Assembly: GCA_036495425.1 (NCBI GenBank)
Contig: DASXMW010000206.1
Span: forward strand, 1-22,232
Direction: 5' to 3'
Length of the DNA stretch: 22,232 bases
DNA from: Bog-532 sp036495425
Lineage (GTDB): Bacteria > Actinomycetota > Actinomycetes > Streptosporangiales > Streptosporangiaceae
Part shown: piece by piece, positions 5,916 through 13,352 of the stretch
Layout: each line of letters opens with the position of its first letter
Position numbering within the stretch: the stretch's first letter is position 1
Notes under the pieces: model-generated
What the model saw: the letters and a program-made list of their open reading frames with translations, nothing else
Database searches by the model: none
Told to the model about the DNA's origin: nothing
Made by a program: the position numbers and the translations under genes

Positions 5916-6880
5916 CGGCACAACGAATGGAACCGATGATGACCGACCACCTCGCGGCCCGGCTGGATCGGCCCGGCGCACAAGGTGAGCCATCCGCCGG
6001 CGTCACCGGCTCGCCCACCGGCGGCCAGGAGCCGACGGCAGGGCTGCGCGTCCTGCTCCCAGGCACCCGGGTCATCCTGGTGGCCTTCGTGGTCCTGACC
6101 GCGGTCGCCACGTATGAACTGTTCTTCCAGTCCGCCCGGACCCAGAGCGGGTTCGCCTGGACCATCCTGCCCCCGGTGACCGCTGCCTTCCTCGGCGCCG
6201 GCTACGGCGCCGGCTGCGTCCTGACGATCCTGACCCTGCGCACCCGCACCTGGGCCGACGCGCGGCTGACCGTCACCACCGTGTTTGTCTTTGTCGTGGT
6301 GACCCTGGCCGCGACCCTGCTGCACCTGGGCAAGTTCCACTTCCACGTCGCCGGGGTCATTCCCCGGTTCGCGGCCTGGTTCTGGCTGGGCATCTACCTC
6401 ACCGTCCCGGTCGCGCTGGCCGTGGCGATCATCGTCCAGTCCCGCCGCCGGGGCACCGACCCACCGCGGGGCCGTCCGCTCCCGGTCTGGCTGGCCGTTC
6501 CGCTCGCCGCCCAGGGCGCCGTCATGCTGGCGGCCGGGATCGCCCTGTTTGCCGGGCCGGGCAGCGCCGCCACCTTGTGGCCGTGGAAGCTCACGCCGCT
6601 GACCGCCCGCGCCGTCGCCGCCTGGCTGATCGCGTTCGGTGCCGCCGCTGCTCTGGCCCTGCTCGACCGTGACCTGCGGCGGCTCCGTGCCGCCGCGGCC
6701 GGCTACGCCGTCTTCGGGCTGCTGGCGCTGGTGGCTGTGGCCCGGTTCGCCGGCCAGGTCCACTGGGGTTCCGCCGCCGCCATCGTCTACCTGATCGTGG
6801 TCGGTTCCGTCCTCATCACCGGCTCCGCGGGATGGCTCCTGGCTGCCAGACCCGCCCTCCGGCGCCGCAACGAGCCCTGA
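5912..6880 (+). CDS. Eight-helix integral membrane protein coupled to the STAND ATPase
   Basis: A 322-aa protein. About 48 cytosol-like N-terminal residues precede hydrophobic segments near residues 50-72, 82-109, 117-138, 154-177, 193-216, 230-251, 262-283 and 288-313. This gives about eight transmembrane helices with short Arg-rich loops. One loop has a His-rich patch (LLHLGKFHFHV) between helices 3 and 4. I recognise no enzyme motif and do not know the family by name. The ATG overlaps the ATPase stop as ATGA, a sign of tight co-translation and probable physical or functional partnership. In such a pair it could act as membrane anchor, sensor or effector pore of the STAND protein; that is inference. 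Confidence 0.85.
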   Translation: MTAQRMEPMMTDHLAARLDRPGAQGEPSAGVTGSPTGGQEPTAGLRVLLPGTRVILVAFVVLTAVATYELFFQSARTQSGFAWTILPPVTAAFLGAGYGAGCVLTILTLRTRTWADARLTVTTVFVFVVVTLAATLLHLGKFHFHVAGVIPRFAAWFWLGIYLTVPVALAVAIIVQSRRRGTDPPRGRPLPVWLAVPLAAQGAVMLAAGIALFAGPGSAATLWPWKLTPLTARAVAAWLIAFGAAAALALLDRDLRRLRAAAAGYAVFGLLALVAVARFAGQVHWGSAAAIVYLIVVGSVLITGSAGWLLAARPALRRRNEP

Positions 6881-7010
6881 GACCGAACGTGGATCTGTCC
6901 GCTGGCCCCTGCTCCTTAACTGGCATCCGGCCAAGCTCGATGAACGCACCTGCGCCACCACCGGACCCGGCATCCCCGGCCCGCTGCCGGTCAGGGTCCT
7001 GCGCATTCCA
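6881..7010. other. Intergenic spacer after the membrane protein gene
   Basis: Nothing recognisable: no protein-like frame, no tRNA fold and no clear promoter. It ends at the strong hairpin that starts at 7011. Confidence 0.5.
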
Positions 7011-7062
7011 TGATCGATGGAGCTTTACTCCGGCCAGAGGGAGAGTAAGGCTCCATCGATCA
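7011..7062. repeat. 20-bp-arm inverted repeat (strong hairpin, possible terminator or element end)
   Basis: The arms at 7011-7030 (TGATCGATGGAGC...) and 7043-7062 pair at 19 of 20 positions, and the one exception is a G-U pair when read as plus-strand RNA. The loop is 12 nt. No U-tract follows on either strand. On the minus strand it begins 2 nt after a stop codon (7065-7067) that ends a possible gene remnant. On the plus strand it lies 130 nt after the membrane protein gene and 190 nt before the methyltransferase. A bidirectional terminator is the simplest reading. Confidence 0.75.
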
Positions 7063-7064
7063 AG

Positions 7065-7154
7065 TCAGGTGGGCTGGCCAGAGCGTCGCGCGTTGGCTTC
7101 GACACACGCGAGCAGATCCGCGGCGACGTGGTCGGGGATCTGCCGCGCCGGCCG
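7065..7154 (-). pseudogene. Possible C-terminal gene remnant ending at the 7011-7062 hairpin
   Basis: On the minus strand a frame ending at 7065 encodes RPARQIPDHVAADLLACVEA and a few more residues before a stop. Its composition is protein-like, unlike the Arg/Pro-rich shadows nearby. The same frame runs antisense into the methyltransferase gene upstream, so no complete gene exists. The IPDHV..DLL pattern vaguely recalls the start of tyrosine-recombinase catalytic domains, but the piece is too short to assign. Its stop codon is followed at once by the hairpin, as for a real gene with its terminator. Confidence 0.22.
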
Positions 7155-7253
7155 AACACGGCGGCCTCGTCTGGCCTTCCGTTGAGGCTCCATGCCGGAC
7201 GGGCCACCATGGACCGCATGTCTGACGACCACAATCGACCCGGAGAGATCTCC

Positions 7254-8003
7254 ATGAGGCTTGTCTCGTTCACCGCCGACTCTGTGGATCCGCCGGGGGT
7301 CAACGACTATGACGGCTTCGCCGAGGGGTACGCGGCCTCGAACGAGAACAACCTCCCTAACGCTTACTACGAGCGGCCCGCGATGCTGGCGCTGGCGGGG
7401 GACGTGACCGGCCGCAGAATTCTTGACGCTGGCTGTGGGGCCGGTCCTTTGTTCGCGGAGCTGCGCGACCGGGGTGCCATCGTGACCGGTATCGACAAGA
7501 GCGCCGCGATGCTGGAGGTGGCCCGGCGCCGGCTCGGTGACGACGCGGACCTGCAGGTGGCCGAGCTGGGTCGGCCGCTTCCCTTCCCCGACGGCACGTT
7601 CGACGACGTGACGGCTTCCCTGGTACTGCACTACCTGGAGGATTGGGGACCGGCGCTGGCCGAGCTACGGCGCGTGCTCAAGTCCGGCGGGCGGCTCATC
7701 GTGTCCGTCGACCATCCCTTTGCCGAGAACCTGTGGCACCGCGAGGCCGGCCTCGAGCCCGATTACTTCGCGACCTACAACTACAGCACCGAGTGGACGG
7801 TGGACGGCCAGTCCGCGGTGCTGCGTTTCTGGACCCGCCCGCTGCACGCGATGACCGACGCCTTCACCACGGCCGGCTTCCGGATATCCGTCATCAGCGA
7901 GCCGGCCGTCGCGCCCGACACCCCCCGCGAGCTGCTGCCCGACAAGATCGCGGACAGCCGACGCTTGCTGTGCTTCCTGTTTTTCGTCCTCCAGGCCGAC
8001 TAG
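7254..8003 (+). CDS. Class I SAM-dependent methyltransferase
   Basis: A 249-aa protein. Motif I ILDAGCGAG (residues 56-64) binds S-adenosylmethionine, the acidic strand-2 end is in IVTGIDKSAAML, and the post-motif region is LPFPDGTFDDVTASLVLHYL, typical of the Methyltransf_11 group. The C-terminal half (DHPFAENLWHREAG, YFATYNYSTEW) is where the acceptor should bind; the substrate cannot be predicted. I chose the ATG at 7254 because GGAGAG (7242-7247) lies 6 nt upstream. The frame is open back to 7017 but that part crosses the hairpin and is not family-like. ATGs at 7209 and 7218 are weaker alternatives. Confidence 0.88.
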   Translation: MRLVSFTADSVDPPGVNDYDGFAEGYAASNENNLPNAYYERPAMLALAGDVTGRRILDAGCGAGPLFAELRDRGAIVTGIDKSAAMLEVARRRLGDDADLQVAELGRPLPFPDGTFDDVTASLVLHYLEDWGPALAELRRVLKSGGRLIVSVDHPFAENLWHREAGLEPDYFATYNYSTEWTVDGQSAVLRFWTRPLHAMTDAFTTAGFRISVISEPAVAPDTPRELLPDKIADSRRLLCFLFFVLQAD

Positions 8004-8139
8004 CGGACGTGGCCGATGCCCTTTCCAGTTCGGCGATGACGAGTAAGGGCCTCCGCGGGAGCACTGTCCCAGGTCACGGCCGGATGTACTGTGGCCCGGA
8101 GGTCGATGTGGTCATGCTGGGCACGTTCGGGAGTGAGTC

Positions 8140-8604
8140 ATGAGCTACACCGTGGATTTCAGCACCGTCTCGACCACCGGCCTGGAGTCTTCGCCGGTCG
8201 CGGCCGCGCTGGCTGGCCTGCGGGCGAACGAAGCCCGCTACTTCAGGAACAAGTACGACCACACCTTCACGGTGGAGCCGGCCAGCGACGCCCAGCCGGC
8301 CATCGACTGGGTGAATCGGATCCTCAAGGAAGAACGGGACATCGTCATCGCGTCCCGCCCGCTGGAGGCGACGGGCTTCCAGGTCGAGAACATCCGGATG
8401 GCCTACGTCTTCTATGAGAGCGGCCTGTCGATCAACGTGATGTACACCGTCGACGACGCCACGAAGCGGGCGGTCGGGTTCAAGCTCTCGGACGGGATGG
8501 AAGTCCCGGCCGAGCTCGCCTCGCGGTTCAAGTTCGCGCGCCAGAGGTCGAAGCTGGCCGGAACCATCCGCGGTTCGTACTTCGCGTTCAAGAACGACTA
8601 CTGA
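8140..8604 (+). CDS. Hypothetical protein, 154 aa
   Basis: I do not recognise the family. The product is soluble, with mixed charge and no signal peptide or transmembrane helix. Its core has alternating beta-like stretches (IRMAYVFYESGLSINVMYTV) and a basic C-terminus ending in RGSYFAFKNDY. The start has GGGAG at 8129-8133, 6 nt before the ATG, and codon composition is that of a real gene. It follows the methyltransferase by 136 nt, possibly with its own promoter, and ends 9 nt before the stop of the convergent broken methyltransferase. Confidence 0.72.
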   Translation: MSYTVDFSTVSTTGLESSPVAAALAGLRANEARYFRNKYDHTFTVEPASDAQPAIDWVNRILKEERDIVIASRPLEATGFQVENIRMAYVFYESGLSINVMYTVDDATKRAVGFKLSDGMEVPAELASRFKFARQRSKLAGTIRGSYFAFKNDY

Positions 8605-8613
8605 CCCAGCCGG

Positions 8614-9307
8614 TCAGGCGGCCCTGGGCGCCATGGCCAGGAAGGTTTCCTGGGCCGCGTTGATGGGCGAGGCGGGGTCCAGGAGGGCCTGGAGGCCGGC
8701 GGTGAAGGCGGCCTGATCCGGGCCGGGCCAGCTGAGGAACGTGGCCCGGGTCCGTTCGACACCCATGACCGTCTCGGCGGGGAGCCGAAGGTCTCTGGTG
8801 TGGCTCTGCTCGACCGTCTGGCCGAAGATCTCGCCTGCTCGCAGTCCCGCCAGCCAGGCCGGCTGGCTGGCCCATTCCTCGCGGGGGCGGTTGTAGCTGA
8901 GCCACAGCTCGCGCAGCCGGGTCTGGAGGGGCTCGGGATACCGTTCGCCGGTGGACATCAGGGCCAGCCAGCTGCCGGGATGCAGCAGCCGGGCGGCTTT
9001 GGCCAGGCCCACGCCGGGGTCGACCCAGTGGAAGGCGGTGGCCGAGACGATCAGGTCGAACGGGCCGCTATCAGCGAAGTCCTCGAACGAGGCCACCTGG
9101 AACCGGACGGCCGGATCGGCGACATTGCGCTGGGCCTGCACCATGGCCGCGCCGATGTCGATGGCGGTCAGGTCGAGTCCCCGCCCGGCCAGCTGGCCGG
9201 TGAGCTGGCCGGTGCCGCAGCCGATCTCCAGCACGGCCGCGCCCGGTCCGGCCGCGGCAGTGGCGCTGCTCGCGCGCGCTGCGCTGGACCGGGGTCTCGG
9301 GGGTCAT
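8614..9307 (-). pseudogene. SAM-dependent methyltransferase with internal N-terminal deletion and frameshift
   Basis: The intact frame starts only at a GTG (9234) that sits directly at motif I (LEIGCGTG), giving 206 aa, whereas relatives carry about 45-60 residues before this motif. Upstream in that frame the sequence still reads AAAGPGAAVLEIGCGTG, family-like, until a stop at 9304-9306. In another frame an ATG at 9307 encodes MTPETPVQRSAREQ, which looks like a natural methyltransferase N-terminus. The simplest explanation is a deletion that removed about 40 codons and shifted the frame between these parts. The rest (FDLIVSATAFHWVDP, AARLLHPGSWLALM) is well preserved, so the loss may be recent, or a shortened protein from the GTG may persist. 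Confidence 0.6.
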
Positions 9308-9406
9308 GGCCACAGTCTGGCCCACGCTCGGTCACCCCGGCCATCGGGCGTCGGCGAGCAGGAAAACCGGTTGCTTCCGGCCCCCCCAACGGGCTGAATA
9401 CGAGCC

Positions 9407-10516
9407 ATGGCCGATCTGCAGGGCTCGTACGACGAGCTGTTCGCCGCCGCGCCCACGGTGCTGGGCAAACTGCTGGACGACGGGGACGTCGGCGGCTCGG
9501 TGGCGGTCTTCGTGGACGGCGAGCCGGTGGTGGACGTCTGGGGCGGGTTCGCCGACGCGGACCGCACGGTCCCGTGGCAGCGGGACACGATCACCAACGT
9601 TTACTCGGTCACCAAGACGATGACCGCCCTGTGCGCGCTGATCCTGGCCGACCGGGGCCAGCTCGACCTGGACGCGCCGGCCGGCCGCTACTGGCCGGAG
9701 TTCGCGGCGCCGGGCCGGGGCAAGGACAAGGTGCTGGTACGGCACCTGCTCTCGCACACGGCGGGCCTGCCCGACTGGACCGGGCCGATCGCGGAGCTGT
9801 ACGACTGGCAGGCGGCCACGGCCCGGCTGGCCGCCTCGGCGCCACAGTGGGAACCGGGCACCGCGGCCGGGTACCACTCGATCACCCAGGGGTTCCTGGT
9901 CGGCGAGGTCATCCGCCGGATCACCGGCCAGAGCGTGGGCGAGTTCTTCGCCGCCGAGGTGGCCGGCCCGCTGGGGGCCGACTTCCGCATTGGGCTCCCC
10001 GCCGGGGACGACCACCGGGTGGCGCTGACGGTCCCGCCGCCAGGCCGGAACGAGGACTACGCCGCCAGCGCGGCCGACAGCAGCGCGCCCCGCACCGCCG
10101 GCACCGCGGTACGGGTCCGGGACGTCAACAGCGTGGCCTGGCGCCGGGCCCAGATCCCGGCCGGGAGCGGATTCGGCAACGCCCGCTCGGTCGCCCTCGT
10201 GCAGTCGGTGCTGGCCTGCGGGGGAGCGGTGCGGGGTGTGCGGCTGCTGTCGCAGGCGGGCTGTGACCGGGCCCGCGAAGTGCAGTTCGACGGCGTGGAC
10301 CGCATCCTGGGCCGGTCCATGCGCTGGGGCCTGGGCTACGGGCTGTTCGGCAGCACCTTCGGCTGGGGCGGCTGGGGCGGCGCCATCGTCATGATCGAGC
10401 CCGGCACCAAGATGGCGGTGGCGTACGCGACCAATCAGATGCGCGAACCCGCCGAGGACACCCGGGGCATGGAGATCATCATGGCCGCCTACGACGGGCT
10501 CCAGGCCCGGCGCTAG
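9407..10516 (+). CDS. Serine hydrolase, beta-lactamase class C / EstB-like
   Basis: A 369-aa enzyme of the penicillin-binding, class C beta-lactamase fold. The nucleophile motif SxxK is SVTK at 67-70, preceded by TITNVYS. The Tyr of the second motif is Y156 in GYHSITQGF, where a serine (YHS) takes the usual Asn position, as in many esterases. The third motif region is FGWGGWGG near residues 325-332. The LLSHTAGLPDW signature of the family is present. No signal peptide is visible, so it is probably a cytoplasmic esterase, peptidase or lactamase-like hydrolase and not a resistance enzyme. The ATG at 9407 has no strong Shine-Dalgarno; a GAATAC box 5 nt before it suggests a leaderless mRNA. It is divergent from the broken methyltransferase. 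Confidence 0.9.
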   Translation: MADLQGSYDELFAAAPTVLGKLLDDGDVGGSVAVFVDGEPVVDVWGGFADADRTVPWQRDTITNVYSVTKTMTALCALILADRGQLDLDAPAGRYWPEFAAPGRGKDKVLVRHLLSHTAGLPDWTGPIAELYDWQAATARLAASAPQWEPGTAAGYHSITQGFLVGEVIRRITGQSVGEFFAAEVAGPLGADFRIGLPAGDDHRVALTVPPPGRNEDYAASAADSSAPRTAGTAVRVRDVNSVAWRRAQIPAGSGFGNARSVALVQSVLACGGAVRGVRLLSQAGCDRAREVQFDGVDRILGRSMRWGLGYGLFGSTFGWGGWGGAIVMIEPGTKMAVAYATNQMREPAEDTRGMEIIMAAYDGLQARR

Positions 10517-10581
10517 GCGCTAGGCGCCAGGTCCGAGCTCCGAGCCCGAGCGGCCGCGGCGTGCCTGTGAACCCCTTACCA

Positions 10582-10604
10582 GCCAGCCGCCAGAACGGGC
10601 TGGC
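10582..10604. terminator. Bidirectional hairpin between convergent genes
   Basis: GCCAGCC (10582-10588) pairs perfectly with GGCTGGC (10598-10604) around a 9-nt loop. It lies between the convergent serine hydrolase (stop at 10516) and GH59 gene (stop at 10621) and could end both transcripts. There is no U-tract. Just before it, a 7-nt unit (CGCTAGG, CGCTAGG, CGCCAGG) is repeated three times across the hydrolase stop codon. Confidence 0.5.
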
Positions 10605-10620
10605 ATGCGGCGGTGGTGCC

Positions 10621-12594
10621 TCACGGGGTCACCGAGAGGCCTTTGAACTGGGTGGACGACCAGGTACCGCGGAAGGCGTCGGTCTCGATCCCGGCGATGC
10701 CGGTGGCGTAGTTCGGGTCTTTGTCGGTGACCGTGGCCACCAGCTGGCCGTTCACCCAGGCGGTGATCGTCGTCCCATGGACCGAGATCGCGAGCGCCGT
10801 CCATTTTCCGGCCCCAGGCGCCGCGATAGAGCCGCGGGCCAGCACGGTGTTTCCGACGCTCATGCTGTTCTTGGTCAGCCGCCAGCTGCCGGCGGACCCG
10901 AGATCCAGGATGTAGCCGCGGAAGTTGAAGATCTGGTCGCCCTGGCTGCTGAATCGGGCGACCAGTCCACCGGACTGGCCGCTGGCGGTGAAGCAGACGC
11001 TGGCACTGACCTTGTAGTCGGTGGCCATGCCGCTGGTGCCCATGACTGCGTAGGGAAAACGCGTCGCGGCCTGGTCCCGCGGGTGCCAGAACAGTGGCCG
11101 CTGCGGAGTGGTCTGACCCACGACGTAGGCGCCGGAGCCGTCGGCGGCGGGAACGAACTCGAAGCTGCCGTCCTGCGGCGCCAGGTAGGGCGGCATCGTC
11201 CCCGCGGCAGGCGCTGACCTGGTCCACCCGTCGGAGTAGGGCAGCTGGAAAGGCCGGCTGGCGGGAATCTGCGGGCTGATGATGCCCTGGCCGGTGGCGC
11301 TGGTGAAACTGTAGACGTAGCCGGCCAGGCAGCCGAAGGTGAAGCTACCGTTGGCGTCGAGAGTGACATCCGTACGGCGCAGCAACCAGTCGGCCGGGCT
11401 GGCCGAGGCGGGGCTGGTGCGCCAGACGTGGACTGTTCCGCCCGGCAGGCCGCCCTTGATGGTCACGGTGATGTTCTGCTGTGCTGTGGCCGTGGTGGTC
11501 TCGGCGATCAGGCTCCAGGCGGTGCCGTCCGGTGCCCGCAGGGCCAGGTAGGAGCCGTTGGCCCGGTTGCCGTTCAGGTATCCGCAGGCGCTGTCGACAT
11601 GGATCCAGCCGGGCTTGGTGAACTGGGTGACCGCAGCGATGGCGCCGAGCATGGCCTTCGGGATGTAATACCCCGAGCGTGGCTGCGCCGCCCAGATCAG
11701 GCCCCGGTCCAGGTACAGCAGCCCCGGCGGCTGCGTGGTGATCAAGGGCCACTCGATGTGGCCGGTCAGCTTGGCGTCGATGTAGCCGCGGATCACCGAG
11801 CGGATCATCGCTGATCCGTCCGCGCCAGGCATCGCGCCGATCTCGGTGTGCCACAGCGGCTTGCCGGAGGCGACTGCGGCCGCGGTCGACCAGCACTGGA
11901 TCCCGGTGGTCGGGTAGGAGCACACGTCATGGGCGCCGAGAACGCCGATTGCGGACGTCAGCTCGAGATCGGACTTCATGTCCTCAGCGATGGCCCACGG
12001 CGTCTCCGGCCGGTAGGTGCCGTCAATCGTCCAGTCGAAGGGATCCTTGTCGGACGCGACGATCTTCGTGCCGGTGTGCCCGGCCGCGTCGAGTGACTTC
12101 CGGAGCGTCTTGAGCCAGGCCGGATCGTAGCCTTCCTCGTTCCATCCGCCGAGATAGTCGATGGTCAGGCCGTGGCTGGTGGCGCAGGCCAGCCAGCTCA
12201 CCAGGTAGTCGATCATGTCCTGGCGCCAGAAATTTCCGCCGCCGATCCAGCCGGGTGCCGCCCACGTCAGCGCGAACAGCCTGATGGCCGGATTGCGGGC
12301 CTTCGCTTGCTGCATCAGCCACCACTCATAGCCGCCGCCGGGGTTGATGACGCCCCTGGCATGCTGGTGGCTCGGCTCGGCTCCGCAGGACGAAAAGGCA
12401 TCACCGCCGATCTCCACCTTTAGAATCTGTAATGCCGCGCCGGCCCCGGGTTTGAACAGGTAATCCAGAATGTCGCTGCGCTGTGGTTCCGGGTAACTGA
12501 TCAGCTGCACAGAGTTCCCCCCGCCGCCGGATATGGCGCCGACCCCGTCGAGGACCCGTCCGCCCTGCCTGCCGTCGATTGTGATTGTCGTCAT
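10621..12594 (-). CDS. Glycoside hydrolase family 59 (galactocerebrosidase-like)
   Basis: A 657-aa enzyme. The N-terminal TIM barrel opens with the GH59 hallmark DGVGAISGGGGNSVQLISYP, followed by ILKVEIGGD and LFALTWAAPGWIGGG. The acid/base Glu is E153 in GGWNEEGYD and the nucleophile is E251 in LWHTEIGA, the pair expected for this retaining beta-galactosidase family. After about residue 330 come beta-sandwich domains: NITVTIKGGLPGG, then a C-terminal laminin-G-like part with FNFRGYILDLGSAGSWRL. GH59 cleaves beta-galactosyl groups, in animals from galactosylceramide. The ATG at 12594 has AGAGGTGG about 5 nt upstream and is preferred to one at 12669. No signal peptide is seen with either start, so the enzyme may act inside the cell or leave by a non-classical route. 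It lies 111 nt downstream of the putative lipoprotein gene and may share its transcript. Confidence 0.9.
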   Translation of the reverse strand: MTTITIDGRQGGRVLDGVGAISGGGGNSVQLISYPEPQRSDILDYLFKPGAGAALQILKVEIGGDAFSSCGAEPSHQHARGVINPGGGYEWWLMQQAKARNPAIRLFALTWAAPGWIGGGNFWRQDMIDYLVSWLACATSHGLTIDYLGGWNEEGYDPAWLKTLRKSLDAAGHTGTKIVASDKDPFDWTIDGTYRPETPWAIAEDMKSDLELTSAIGVLGAHDVCSYPTTGIQCWSTAAAVASGKPLWHTEIGAMPGADGSAMIRSVIRGYIDAKLTGHIEWPLITTQPPGLLYLDRGLIWAAQPRSGYYIPKAMLGAIAAVTQFTKPGWIHVDSACGYLNGNRANGSYLALRAPDGTAWSLIAETTTATAQQNITVTIKGGLPGGTVHVWRTSPASASPADWLLRRTDVTLDANGSFTFGCLAGYVYSFTSATGQGIISPQIPASRPFQLPYSDGWTRSAPAAGTMPPYLAPQDGSFEFVPAADGSGAYVVGQTTPQRPLFWHPRDQAATRFPYAVMGTSGMATDYKVSASVCFTASGQSGGLVARFSSQGDQIFNFRGYILDLGSAGSWRLTKNSMSVGNTVLARGSIAAPGAGKWTALAISVHGTTITAWVNGQLVATVTDKDPNYATGIAGIETDAFRGTWSSTQFKGLSVTP

Positions 12595-12705
12595 GGAGAC
12601 CACCTCTGGCGCGATTCTGAAACAAGAAACCGGAGCGGCGGCAGGGTCGATGGTCCCGGCCCGCGACAATCCTGATCAGCTCGCACCTGGGCAGCAGTCT
12701 CGGCG

Positions 12706-13062
12706 CTAGGCGTTGCCGGCCGGGCCGGTCACGGTGACGGTCACATCCAGGGTGCCGGGGTGGACGGTGAGGGTGAAGCCGCTGCTGGTGCTGACGCCGG
12801 CCCCGCCCTCGGCCGGAACCGTGGCCCCGCCGCGGCCCGGATACGAGATCACCACCCCGGTCAGGTCGCAGTCGGCGTGTTTCACCGTCACCGGCACGTC
12901 CCGGACCACCACCTCGGCCCCGGGATGCCCGCAGGCGGCCCGGAATTCAGCCGGCACCGCCGACAGATTGTCTGGCATGAATCTCCCGCAGGCGACGATG
13001 ATGATTCCGGTCAGAGCGACGGCCGCCACGGGGAGGCCCGCGTGGCCGGCCAATCTGTTCAT
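12706..13062 (-). CDS. Small putative lipoprotein, 118 aa
   Basis: The N-terminus has a short basic part (MNRLAGHAG), a hydrophobic core (PVAAVALTGIIIV) and a lipobox-like IVAC with Cys25. This suggests lipid attachment and display outside the membrane; if the lipobox is not used it would be a single-anchor protein. The exported part holds two further cysteines (C44 and C65) that could form a disulfide, then a beta-rich C-terminus (GFTLTVHPGTLDVTVTVTG). I do not recognise a family. ATG at 13062 is taken as start; a GTG at 13068 in the same frame is possible, and neither has a clear ribosome site. It lies upstream of the GH59 gene on the same strand. Confidence 0.65.
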   Translation of the reverse strand: MNRLAGHAGLPVAAVALTGIIIVACGRFMPDNLSAVPAEFRAACGHPGAEVVVRDVPVTVKHADCDLTGVVISYPGRGGATVPAEGGAGVSTSSGFTLTVHPGTLDVTVTVTGPAGNA

Positions 13063-13163
13063 ACCCACTACGACGCGGCAGTCCCCGGTCAGGTTGGGCC
13101 GGAGGCTGGAACACCATCCGGCCGGATCAGCAACGTGCCCTCATTCGCCGGACCCCTCGCCTC

Positions 13164-13192
13164 CCTATGCTGAAGCGCGTCATCAGTGACAA
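13164..13192 (-). promoter_or_regulatory. Candidate promoter for the lipoprotein-GH59 pair
   Basis: On the minus strand, TTGTCA (13187-13192) is followed after exactly 17 nt by CATAGG (13164-13169). The -35 is good but the -10 is poor, so this is only a candidate. It would give a leader of about 100 nt before the lipoprotein ATG. Confidence 0.3.
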
Positions 13193-13249
13193 GAGTGACC
13201 TCACCTGACTCGCCGTCATCCTGGCGTCACTACCGCGTGCTCTCAGTGT

Positions 13250-13263
13250 TTGTCGTTTACAAT
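13250..13263. promoter_or_regulatory. GntR-type operator overlapping the -10 box of the GntR gene
   Basis: TTGT (13250-13253) and ACAA (13259-13262) form an inverted repeat with a 5-nt centre, the size and base pattern typical of FadR-subfamily GntR operators. A TACAAT box (13258-13263) overlaps it on the plus strand, about 90 nt before the GntR start. This suggests autoregulation; no convincing -35 is visible. Confidence 0.5.
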
Positions 13264-13352
13264 CGTCAGTGACTCGAGCCTGCGGACCAGGGCCGATCCG
13301 GAGGCCGGGTGAGGGGTTGGGATGTCACGGGGACAGACGGTTGGAGAGCATT

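Noticed and set aside
5876..7006. 376-aa minus-strand frame opposite the membrane protein
   Set aside because: Gly/Gln/Asp-rich shadow typical of the antisense of hydrophobic high-GC codons.
8800..10266. 488-aa plus-strand frame
   Set aside because: It crosses two real genes in other frames and reads as Arg/Gly-rich low complexity in its second half.
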